Origin: Nageia nagi
Lineage: Eukaryota > Pinophyta
DNA length: 64,000 nucleotides
Direction: 5' to 3'
Assembly (NCBI GenBank): GCA_050084985.1
Contig: JBITNC010000001.1
Coordinates: 80,662,001 to 80,726,000, forward strand
The position numbers and the translations under genes are program-made. A model generated the notes under the pieces. That model saw only the letters and a program-made list of their open reading frames with translations, ran no database searches and was not told where the DNA came from. Shown here one piece after another: positions 50,174-60,019 of this stretch. The number at the start of each line of letters is the position of its first letter. Position 1 is the first letter of the stretch.

Positions 50174-50832
50174 TGTTAGAACTTATAATGTATTATTGTC
50201 TAAACAACTTAGGTATGTTGTTCTTAATTAATTGAAAATCAAATGAACATATAGAACACGTAAGTTAGAAGGAAAAACATTTTGCAATATGGAATAACCC
50301 ACTTATTATATGGATTATACATTCATGCAAATGTGGATCCCCATCTATTTTATAGTAGGGGTATTTCCATAGGTGCATGTAGTCCCACATACTTAAAATA
50401 GAAGTATGATCATATGTAACTATTAATAGGTATGGGTGAAAAGTATTCTATATACCATTCTCACCTAATGTAAGGATATGGATATCTTATGGACTTTGGC
50501 ATTCACCTTGTGTAAAAGGGTAAACCAAAGTAGGATTTTAGCCTATAAAAGTAAGGCTAGGTTTTGTTGTAAAGGACACACTTGTAGAAGCATTTTCATG
50601 CTACTAGTTCGTAGAGAGATCTAGGTTGATAGAAAGGTTGTAAGAGAGATCTTGAGAAGAGAAGTAATAGATTTCAAGTGGATGTACTCTCTTAGAGAGA
50701 AACCATTATACTTATTATGTGTCATTTTGTGTGATTGATTATTGTTATTTTGAGAGTAAGATGTTATAATGAGTGTTAATTCATTGGAGTATGCACAAGT
50801 AATTTTGGTTAAGGAATCTTTCAATTTCTTCA
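50174..50832 (+). repeat. 3' LTR of the non-coding element
   Basis: TGTTAGAACTTATAATG to TTTCTTCA, collinear with 42644-43307. TATA-like CTATAAAAG near 50541; conserved motif at 50676-50711. Confidence 0.88.
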
Positions 50833-50837
50833 CTAAA
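50833..50837. repeat. Target-site duplication, right copy (CTAAA)
   Basis: Matches 42639-42643 exactly. Confidence 0.85.
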
Positions 50838-52413
50838 TCCACTTGAGCATGGAGTAAACCCTAACTTGAGGTTTTATATAGTTGTAGTTTCTAGATACTT
50901 AGATTGTATATTCTATTTCTATTTTTTTCACATATTTTTATATTAATTTCCTAATTATAGAGAACTCAAATTGTGGCATCACCTTTTTTATTCTTCAAGT
51001 TTTCATTTTTTTTCTAGTATTATTTAATGCATTTGATCACATTTTTTTCCAAATAGGTTTATTGGTTGCAATTTTAAATTATAAATTTGTAATTAAATTT
51101 TAAAACCCTGAATGAAAATAAATCAAAATGAACTTCATTACCTTCATAAATGACTCATTCAAAAAAGAAAATTAAATAATTTGATTAGAAGTGATTTACC
51201 TTGCTAATGTTAAGCAATGGTGTGAGGGGAGAATTATAGTAATGCTTAAACCCTTAAAACTTTATTTGTAAAATGAAGTTATAAAGGTAATATTCCATAC
51301 TAGGGTTAATCCAGAATCATGCCAAAGAGGGTCTCTAAAATAGCTAGGAAACACCAAAATTTCCCAACAAACCATTTATGCATCAAATAAGCCCTATCCA
51401 AGCACCCAAGAAGCATACATCTAGCCTCTAGGGGTAAAAATAGGAGATCAAACCAAACATTGAGGTCCTGAGTGACCCAATGTCCAACCTGTAATGCATA
51501 AACCTAGTAAATAGCATCCAAAATATCCAATGTCTAACTCAATATGCACTAATTTATACATAAAAACATAATAATTCCCATAAAAGCTCAACATCTAGGA
51601 TAGATTGGCAAAATAATAAAATATAATATCCATAAACTCAACATCTAACCTTGTAAGGCAAGATCTCAAAATATAACTCAATCATTGATCTATAAAGTCA
51701 TTTTAATAATATTGCCATGAATAATCAAATAACATGCCTTATCTTAGAGCAAAGGCTTCCCTATCTGAATATATTTAAGACATTATTGAGAATAAAGGAA
51801 AATCACCAAGGCTATCCCATAGTAGTGGAAAGCTTGTACCAAGAATTCGTCCTCTGCAAACTAGGGCTAAGACATCAGGGTCTCTAATGGTATTAAGATA
51901 ATCTAGGGTAATACCAACACTCTTAAATAGCTATAAATTCCTTTTAGATGCTATAACCCTTAAAGTAACAATTCGTAAAGCCTTGAAACCTCGTTAATTC
52001 TCAACACCTCCCTTGTAGGTTTTTGTCCACAAGAGGTAATGGAAGGAGCTATGCCCATAACCTAAAGAAGAGAGAATAAATTTCAAGAAGCATTTCTTTA
52101 AGTGAGTAATCATTCTCCTTTTATAGCCTCAAGAAGACCCTCGTACCCTATGCTAGTCTTAGGATGTACAATATCAAGTTATAGGGTTTAGATTCACTCT
52201 CGAAGTGAGGCATCTCATCATAGGTGCTTTAGGATCCATAAAGTTCAATCCGATGATATGTGGTATGCTCTCTTATATGTAATGTATCCCTCTTGGTGTC
52301 CTCTTTCCTTAGAAGTGTGACTTATCTTGGATTCATCATGCTCTACCCCTATGGATGCATCCAACTTAGGGGGAAGCAATATTACATTGGAGGCTAACTA
52401 AATACCTCGTAAT
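50838..52413. other. No gene seen
   Basis: Non-coding sequence, less extreme in AT content after about 51200, with all frames closed within short distances. It ends at the LTR of the minus-strand copia pair. Confidence 0.55.
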
Positions 52414-52904
52414 TGAAGGAATTAGATCTACACTAATCCTCAAGGTCCAAGACTATAGGAAACTCAATCATTAAACATCTACAAGCTAATAACACCATTC
52501 ACACAAGATAACACCAATATAATTTGGTTCCTCCCTCCTTGGGAGTACATCCACAACTAGATCTCAATTCTCAATCTATGCACCCTCTTACAACAATTCC
52601 TTTCTCTCCTACACAAACTAGTAGAGTAATCTTACTCCAAAAACTTAGTTGTTTTACAAGAGGAGAGGCCCTCTATTTATAGCATGAGAGCACCTCCCTA
52701 ACCTCCCTTTAACCCAAGGGTAAGGTTAGGGTTACAATAAATACATTACCTAACTTTAACCTACCAACTAACCACTTGGTAAGGTTAAAGTTTACATAAT
52801 AAAGAATTCAATTAATCCCTTAAGGTATCTAAATATCCTTTAAGTGATTAATTGAATTTACAAGGAGTTTAGATATTCACAATATTTCATTACAAATTCT
52901 AACA
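52414..52904 (-). repeat. LTR A (3' LTR of copy A)
   Basis: 491 bp; minus strand from TGTTAGAATTTG to TCCTTCA. TATA-like CTATAAATAG on the minus strand at 52673-52682. Shared motif at 52526-52554. Differs from LTR B by about 5 percent of bases and a 30-bp segment absent from B. Confidence 0.9.
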
Positions 52905-52913
52905 CTCCCCCTT
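52905..52913 (-). promoter_or_regulatory. Polypurine tract of copy A
   Basis: Minus strand AAGGGGGAG directly upstream of TGTTAG. Confidence 0.9.
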
Positions 52914-53388
52914 AATGCAATATTGGGATAGAGTGTAGAAGAGAGAAGAGAGAGAGTAAGAGAGAGTTCTCCTCCATAGAGATACAAGCGGAGATGAGAA
53001 CATTTACATATTTGAGAATCTTTTTGAGAACTAGTTTGAGACTCACTACATTACCATTTGACAAAAATGGTTTATAATACAATCATTAACCACAACTAGT
53101 TTCACTGTACATAGTAGTCGATCAACTTTAAGCTGACATGTGAGTCTCCATAAGCTTGCTTACACAAGGTGAGTAACCTGCATTTCTAAAGAAGATCCTG
53201 CATGCTACAAGCAACTCATGAACAAAATCAGTTAGATGCATCATATATTCATTTTATTAATAAGAGAATCAAATAATACCATCTTATAAATAACTGATCA
53301 ATGGTGCACTATAAGTCATCACGGAGATGCCAAGCCATCACTCATAGTCACCTGTTGTATATAGACATGTGTTGATTATTAATAGAGC

Positions 53389-53798
53389 ATAAAAAATTGT
53401 ACAACAAGTTTCTCACATAGAGCAAACTTACCACGGAGGTATAAAATGTACAAGAAGTTCTTCACATAGAGCAAACTTACCACAAAGGTATATCAATTAT
53501 ATGCTCAAAAAATTGTACAAGTTTCTCACGCAAAGCAAACTTACCACGGAGGTATAAATTGCACAACAAGTTTCTCACGCAGAGCAAACTTACCACGGAG
53601 GTATAAAATGTACAACAAGTTTCTCACACAGAGCAAACTTACCACAGAGGTATAAAATGTACAACAAGTTTCTCACGCAGAGCAAACTTACCACGAAGGT
53701 ATAAAATGTACAACAAGTTTCTCACGCAGAGCAAACTTACCACGGAGGTATAAAATGTACAACAAGTTTCTCATGTAGAGCAAACTTACCACGGAGGT
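53389..53798 (-). repeat. 49-bp tandem repeat, eight units, in the 3' untranslated part of copy A
   Basis: Units share GTTTCTCACGCAGAGCAAAC followed by TTACCACGGAGGT (plus-strand reading). Five are almost identical; one is longer because of an inserted TATCAATTATATGCTC stretch. They lie between the pol stop codon and the conserved pre-PPT module. Confidence 0.93.
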
Positions 53799-53872
53799 AT
53801 ATCATAATCAACACTATATAACAACAACAAAAAAGGCCTCTTAGAGGTGAAGTTGTCATCACTAACAAAAGT

Positions 53873-54430
53873 TCAAACTTCACTCCCCCTTGAGGGCAAC
53901 TTCACCAACCCGAGAGAATCTCTAAGCTTGCTGAACTGAGCTTTAGGAAGGGGCTTGGTGAATAAATCAGTGAAGTTTACAGTAGATGGACAATACTCCA
54001 AGTGTATGATGTCATCTAAAACCTTCTCCCTGATAAAATGGGCTTGGATTTCCACATGTTTGGTTCTCTGATGGAACACAGGATTCTTAGCCAAAGAGAT
54101 AGCCGATTGATTGTCTGAAGAAATAAGAGATGGGCCATTTTGCTCATACCCAATTTCATTCAGAAGATGCCTCAGCCAAATAGCTTCTTGGGTGGCAATA
54201 GAATTGGCTCGATATTCAGCTTCGGTGGTAGAAAGAGTCACAATAGGTTGCTTCTTGGAAGCCCAAGAGATAGCACCTGAACCAATGCTGAACACATATG
54301 CAGAGGTTGACTTTCTGTCATCTCTATCTCCCCCATAATCAGAATCTGAGAACCTAGAGAGAACAATTGAGGGCACTTTGGAATACTTAAGAGCAAGATC
54401 CTTTATCCCTGCCACATACCTCAAGATTTA
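53873..54430 (-). pseudogene. Copy A RNase H region
   Basis: Continues the pol frame after a TAA at 54428-54430 (CAA in copy B). Contains GFSDSDYGGDRDDRKSTSAY-type sequence (RFSDSDYGGD here), then GSGAISWASKKQ, LSTTEAEYRA, SDNQSAISLAKN and RTKHVEIQAHFIREKV. It ends KLPSRGSEV. The acidic residues of the RNase H core are present. The detachment from RT comes from two nonsense codons only. Confidence 0.93.
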
Positions 54431-54508
54431 CTTAACAGCATTGAGGTGCTCAACATATGGTTCTTGAATGAATCGTGCCATCAGATTCACTGCAAAGGCA
54501 ATATCAGG

Positions 54509-56752
54509 TCAAGAGATAGTCAAATACAGAAGACTACCGATCAATTGCCTATAAGCTGTAGCATCAGCCAACTGAGAATATGAGCTCAGAGATACAATGA
54601 TTCTAGGAGAAATAGGTATTGCAGCATATCTACACTCCTCCATTCCAAACTTTTGCAAGATGTTTGATATATACTTAGATTGACTAAGATAAGTACAATC
54701 TTTGTGTTGGTATACTTGCATCCCAAGATAGTAATGCAATAGACCTAGATCAGTCATTTCAAATGTTGCCTTTAGTTTGGATATGCACTCTTGGATGATT
54801 TCAATATTATTGCCAGTTATGAGAAGATCATCCACATAAAGGAGAATTAAGACCACGTCTTTTCCTTGATTGAGTACATAGAGATCTGAGTCAGAGAAGC
54901 ACTTGGAAAAACCAATATTTGCAAAGAATCCTGAAATTTTCTTGTACCATGCTCTAGGTGCTTGCTTAAGTCCATACAAAGACTTCTTTAGCTTGCACAC
55001 AAAAGACTCTTTACCTTCTGGAATAAATCCTTCTGGTTGATTCATGTAGATTTCTACATCCAAGTCACCATTGAGAAATGCACTCTTGACATCAAGTTGA
55101 AAAACTTTCCATCCTTGAGCTACAGAAAGAGCAAGGATTATCCTAACAGTAGGCATCTTGGCCACAGGAGCAAAGGTTTCCTCATAATCAATACCATATT
55201 TCTGAGTGAATCCTTTGGCCACTAACCTTGCTTTGTATTTTTCAATTTCTCCATCAGAATTGTACTTGACCTTGTATATCCATTTATTTCCAATCACATT
55301 TTTCTCATTGGGATAAGGAACCAAATCCCAAGTTTCATTTTTCACGAGCACCTCATACTCAACTTTCATAGCTTCCATCCAACACTCTTGCTTGGAAGCT
55401 TCTTTGAAGGTTGATGGCTCATTCGTATTATCAATTTTGGCAAATAAAGATTTATTCAAGGTCATACTCCTTGTAATTCTCTGAGCTGGAGAATTTTGCT
55501 CTTGTGGTGACTTCCCTACATGATCATCCAACCAGTTAGGTGCAGGCAAAGAATCATCTGAATCAGACACCTTAGCATGAGAAGTCGTATCCTCAGGAAG
55601 TTCATTGAACTTGACATCCCTAGAAATAAAGACTATTTTATGGGATGAGGAGTAGAGCCTGTAACCTTTATGTTGATTATCATACCCCACAAAGATGCAT
55701 TTTTCTAATCTTTTATCCAAATTCTTTCTTTTCTCTGAGGTAATGAAGGTAAATGCATCACAACTGAAGACCCTAAAGTGTGAGATGTTAGGTTTCTTTC
55801 CTGTCCATGCTTCATATGGAGTTTTACCTTTAACTGCTTTAGTAGGACACCTATTTAGGGTGTGAATAGCAGTGTGAATAGCTTCTCCCCATAAGAAACT
55901 AGGAAGGTTACCCAGCATGCACCTTGCCATTTCCATAATGGTTCGATTCTTCCTTTTAGCCACTCCATTTTGTTGAGGGGTGTAAGGGATTGTGAATTGC
56001 CGCTTGATCCCATGTTTAACACAATAGTCGTTAAACTCATTGCTATTATACTCACCCCCATTATCAGATCTCAGCATCTTGATCTTAAAATCAGTTTGAT
56101 TTTGAACAAGATCCTTGAAGTATTTAAACCTATCAAAAGTTTGATCCTTGTGCTCAAGTAGATAACCAAATGTCATCCTGCTGAAGTCATCAATGAAGGT
56201 CAGAACATAAGAAGCTCCCCCTAGAGACTTAGTCTGAAACGGACCCATCAAATCTGAATGCACAAGCTGAAGAGGATGAGTAGACCGAGTTACCTTATCT
56301 TTTTCAAACTTTTGCCTATTCATCTTTCCTAGAATGCACCTTTCACAGAGACCAATTGTGGGTGAAATATTAGGTAAACCTTCCACAAGTTCTTGATTTT
56401 TCATATCTTGAATACTCTTGTGGTTAAGGTGCCCTAATCGTTGATGCCAAAGATTACCCTTTGAACAAACATTTGTAGCAAGACACATCTTTGAAGGAAC
56501 TTGATCCACAATATAAAGGTCATCCTTTACTGATCCTTTCATCAAGGTGGCAAGTCCTTTCTTAACATACCAGGAGTGTGAGGTAAACTCAAATGAGTAT
56601 CCTTTCCTTGTAATCTGAATTATGGAGATGAGATTCATCCTTAGTTTAGGCACATAAAAGACATTATCAAGAACCTTTCCATGAATCTTCACACTCCCTA
56701 TTCCTTGAACATCAAGGACTTTATTATCACCTATCAAGGACTTTATTATCAC
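54509..56752 (-). pseudogene. Copy A pre-integrase, integrase and reverse transcriptase
   Basis: About 747 open codons, without gag or protease. It begins in the region just after protease (GDNKVLDVQGIGSVKIHGKV), followed by the pre-integrase block NLWHQRLGHLNHKS. Integrase has HSDLMGPF and LRSDNGGEYNSNEF, but the third catalytic position reads NGVAKRKNRT, with Lys (55955-55957) in place of Glu. RT has QLDVKSAFLNGDLDVEIYM, SLYGLKQAPRAW and LLYVDDLLITG. The frame ends at a TGA (54509-54511) where copy B has CGA for SRPDIA. The first residues up to 56752 lie in the duplicated junction and are not original. Confidence 0.93.
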
Positions 56753-56840
56753 CAGGAGTGTGAGGTAAACTCAAATGAGTATCCTTTTTTTGTAATCTGA
56801 ATTACGGAGATAAGATTCATCCTTAGTTTAGGCACATAAA
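56711..56840 (-). other. Rearranged junction: 22-bp tandem duplication and misplaced pre-integrase fragment
   Basis: A 21-base sequence (ATCAAGGACTTTATTATCAC plus C) occurs at 56711-56731 and again at 56733-56753. The second copy joins, with a shared ACC, to 56752-56840, a copy of 56569-56658 with about four changes. This ends at GGCACATAAA and meets LTR B at 56842. Confidence 0.9.
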
Positions 56841-56841
56841 T

Positions 56842-57299
56842 TGAAGGATTTAGATCTACTCTAATCCTCAAGGTCCAAGACTAGGAAACTCAATCATTCA
56901 ACATAACACAAATATAATGTGGTTCCTCCCTCCTTGGGAGTACATCCACAACTAGTTCTCTATTCTCAATCTATGCACCTCTTACAACAATTCTCTTCCT
57001 CTCCTACACAACTTAGTAGAGTAATCTTACTCCAAAAACTTAGTTATGTTACAAGAGAAGAGGCCCTCTATTTATAGCATGAGAGCACCTCCCTAACCTC
57101 CCTTTAACCCAAGGGTAAGGTTAGGGTTACAATAAATGTATCACCTAACTTTAACCTACCAACTAACCACATGGTAAAGTCAAAGTCTACATAATAAAGA
57201 ATTCAATTAATCCCTTAAGGTATCTACATATCCATTAAGTGATTAATTGAATTTACAAGGAGTTTAGATATTCACAATATTTCATTACAAATTCTAACA
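56842..57299 (-). repeat. LTR B (3' LTR of copy B, abutting copy A)
   Basis: 458 bp; minus strand from TGTTAGAATTTG to ATCCTTCA. TATA-like CTATAAATAG on the minus strand at 57068-57077; shared motif at 56921-56949. Lacks a ~30-bp stretch present in LTR A. It could serve both as 3' LTR of copy B and as a former 5' LTR of copy A. Confidence 0.9.
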
Positions 57300-57308
57300 C
57301 TCCCCCTT
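57300..57308 (-). promoter_or_regulatory. Polypurine tract of copy B
   Basis: Minus strand AAGGGGGAG directly upstream of TGTTAG, preceded by CAATATTGCATT. Confidence 0.9.
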
Positions 57309-57775
57309 AATGCAATATTGGGATAGAGCGTAGAAGAGAGAAGAGAGAGAGTAAGAGAGAGTTCTCCTCCATAGAGATACAAGTGGAGATGAGAACATTT
57401 ACATATTTGAGAATCTTTTTGAGAACTAGTTTGAGACTCACTACATTACCATTTGATAAAATGGTTTACAATACAATCATTAACCACAACTGGTTTCACT
57501 GTACATAGTAGTCGATCAATTTTAAGCTGACATGTGAGTCTCCATGAGCTTGCTTACACAAGGTGAGTAACCTGCATTTCTGAAGAAGATCTTGCATGCT
57601 ACAAGCAACTCATGAACAAAATCAGTTAGATGCACCATATATTCAAATAAGAGAATCAAATAATGTCATCTTATAAATAACTGATCAATGGTGCACTATA
57701 AGTCATCACGGAGATGCCAAGCCATCACTCATAGTCACCTATTGTATATAGACATATGTTGATTTTTAATAGAGT

Positions 57776-57992
57776 ATAAAAAATTGTACAACAAGTTTCT
57801 CACGTAGAGCAAACTTACCACGAAGGTATAGAATGTACAAGAATTTCCTCACGCAGAGTGAACTTACCATGGAGGTATATCAATTATATGCTCAAAAAAT
57901 TGTACAACAAGTTTCTCACGCAGAGCAAACTTACCACGGAGGTATAAAATGTACAATAAGTTTCTCACGTAGAGCAAACTTACCACGAAGGT
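57776..57992 (-). repeat. 49-bp tandem repeat, four units, in copy B
   Basis: Same unit as 53389-53798 but only four copies, one of them with the same TATCAATTATATGCTC insertion. Confidence 0.92.
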
Positions 57993-58063
57993 ATATCATA
58001 ATCAACACAATATAACAACAAAAAAAGCCTCTTAGAGGTGAAGTTGTCATCACTAACAAAATT

Positions 58064-58438
58064 TTAAACTTCACTCCCCCTTGAGGGCAACTTCACCAAC
58101 CCGAGAGAATCCCTAAGCTTGCTGAACTGAGCTTCAGGAAGGGGCTTGGTGAATAAATCAGCAGAGTTGTCAGTAGATGGACAATACTTCAAGTGTATGA
58201 TGTCATCTAGAACCTTCTCCCTGATAAAATGGGCTTGGATTTCCACATGTTTGGTTCTTTAATGGAATACAAGATTCTTAGCCAAAGAGATAGCCGATTG
58301 ATTATCTGAAGAGATAAGAGATGGGCCTTTTTGCTCATACCCAATTTCGTTTAGAAGATGCCTCAGCCAAATAGCATCTTGGGTGGCAACAGACATGGCT
58401 CAATATTCAGCTTCGATGGTAGAAAGAGTCACAGTAGG
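58064..58438 (-). pseudogene. Copy B RNase H C-terminal region, three stops
   Basis: Homologous to 53873-54240 of copy A. Compared with A, copy B has stops at the Gln after SWASKK (58439-58441), at the Arg of EAEYRA (about 58401) and at the Gln of FHQRTKH (about 58261). The last 60 codons (EIQAHFIREKVLDDIIHLKY onward) are open to the natural end KLPSRGSEV. Confidence 0.9.
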
Positions 58439-60019
58439 TTACTTCTTGGAAGCCCAAGAGATAGCACCTGAACCAATGCTGAACACATATGCAGAGGTTG
58501 ATTTTCTGTCATCTCTATCTCCCCCATAATCAGAATCTGAGAAGCCAGAGAGAACAATTGAGGGCACTTTGGAATACTTAAGAGCAAGATCCTTTATCCC
58601 TACCACATACCTCAAGATTTGCTTAACAGCATTGAGGTGTTCAACATATGGTTTTTGCATGAATCGTGCCATCAGATTCACTGCAAAGGCAATATCAGGT
58701 CGAGAGATAGACAGATACAGAAGACTACCTATCAATTGCCTATAAGCTGTAGCATCAGCCAACTGAGAATATGAGCTCAGAGATACAATGATTCCTAGAG
58801 AAACAGGTATGGCAGCATATCTACACTCCTCCATTCCAAACTTTTGCAAGATGTCTGATATATACTTAGATTGACTAAGATAAGTACAATCTTTGTGTTG
58901 GTATACTTGCATCCCAAGATAGTAATGCAATAGACCTAGATCAGTCATTTCAAATGTTGCCTTCAATTTGGAGATGCACTCTTGGATGATTTCAATATTA
59001 TTTCCAGTTATGAGAAGATCATCCACATAAAGGAGAATTAAGACCACATCTTTTTCTTGATTGAGTACATAGAGATCTGAGTCAGAAAAGCACTTGGAAA
59101 AACCAATATCTGCAAAGAATCCTGAAATTTTCTTGTTCCATGCTCTAGGTGCTTGCTTAAGTCCATACAAAGACTTCTTAAGCTTGCATAATAAAGACTC
59201 TTTACCTTCTGGAATAAATCCTTCTGGTTGATTCATGTAGATTTCTACATCCAAGTCACCATTGAGAAATGCACTCTTGACATCAAGTTGAAAAGCTTTC
59301 CATCTTTGAGCTGCAGAAAGAGCAAGGATTATCCTGACAGTAGGCATCTTGGCCACAGGAGCAAAGGTTTCCTCATAATCAATACCATATTTTTTAGCGA
59401 ATCCTTTGGCCACTAACCTTGCTTTGTATTTTTCAATTTTTCCATCAGAATTGTACTTGACCTTGTATATCCATTTATTTCCAATCACATTTTTCTCATT
59501 GGGATAAGGAACCAAATCCCAAGTTTTATTTTTCATGAGCGCCTCATACTCAACTTTCATAGCTTCCATCCAACACTCTTGCTTGGAAGCTTCTTTGAAG
59601 GTTGATGGCTCATTCGTATTATCAATTTTGGCAAATAAAGAGTTATTCAAATTCATACTCCTTGTAATTCTCTGAGCTGGAGAATTTTGCTCTTGTGGTG
59701 ACTTCCCTACATGATCATCCAACCAGTTAGGTGCAGGCAAAGAATCATCTGAATCAGACACCTCAGCATGAGAGGTCGTATCCTCAAGAATTTCATTGAA
59801 CTTGACATCCCTAGAAACAAAGACTATTTTATGGGATGAGGAGTAGAGCCTGTAACCTCTATGTTGATTATCATACCCCACAAAGATGCATTTTTCTGAT
59901 CTTTTATCCAAATTCTTCCTTTTCTCTGAGGTAATGAAGGCAAATGCATCACAACTGAAGACTCTAAAGTGTGAGAGGTTAGGTTTCTTTCCTGTCCATG
60001 CTTCATATAGAGTTTTACC
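58439..60019 (-). pseudogene. Copy B integrase C-terminal region, reverse transcriptase and start of RNase H
   Basis: The frame is the same as gag and continues after the TAA at 60020-60022. It starts GKTLYEAWTGKKPNLSHFRV and runs through the integrase tail. RT follows with the NKWIYKVKYNSDGKIEKYKA entry block, QLDVKSAFLNGDLDVEIYM, SLYGLKQAPRAW and LLYVDDLLITG. RNase H starts with GFSDSDYGGDRDDRKS, GSGAISWASKK and then a stop (58439-58441). RT catalytic Asp residues are intact. Only nonsense changes, no frameshift, separate it from its neighbours. Confidence 0.94.

Larger units (their letters stand above)
42644..50832 (+). mobile_element. Large non-coding LTR retrotransposon (LARD-like), copia-related
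   Basis: An 8189-bp element with LTRs of 664 and 659 bp, a 5-bp target-site duplication, a PBS remnant (TGGTATCA, two bases after the 5' LTR) and a perfect PPT. The LTRs differ at roughly 13-14 percent of positions by eye, so it is old. The 6.9-kb interior has no gag, protease, integrase or RT motif in any frame. Its 3' region matches the non-coding 3' module of the coding copia elements at 52414-62005. It therefore looks like a non-autonomous member of that lineage. It also contains a second LTR (46965-47446) and an inverted-repeat segment (47806-49373), so part of its length is nested insertion. Confidence 0.85.
52414..56840 (-). mobile_element. Copia element copy A, 5'-truncated and rearranged
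   Basis: A minus-strand element with 3' LTR, PPT, tandem-repeat 3' region, RNase H, RT and integrase. It lacks gag, the protease active site and a PBS. Upstream, the coding sequence stops in the region between protease and pre-integrase at 56732. It passes through a 22-bp tandem duplication and a misplaced 90-bp copy of its own pre-integrase sequence, then directly abuts LTR B (56842-57299). Protein sequence is about 95 percent identical by eye to copy B. Confidence 0.9.

Noticed and set aside
53389-53798. CRISPR-like array of regularly spaced repeats
   Set aside because: Units are contiguous 49-bp tandem repeats without unique spacers, inside a plant retrotransposon.
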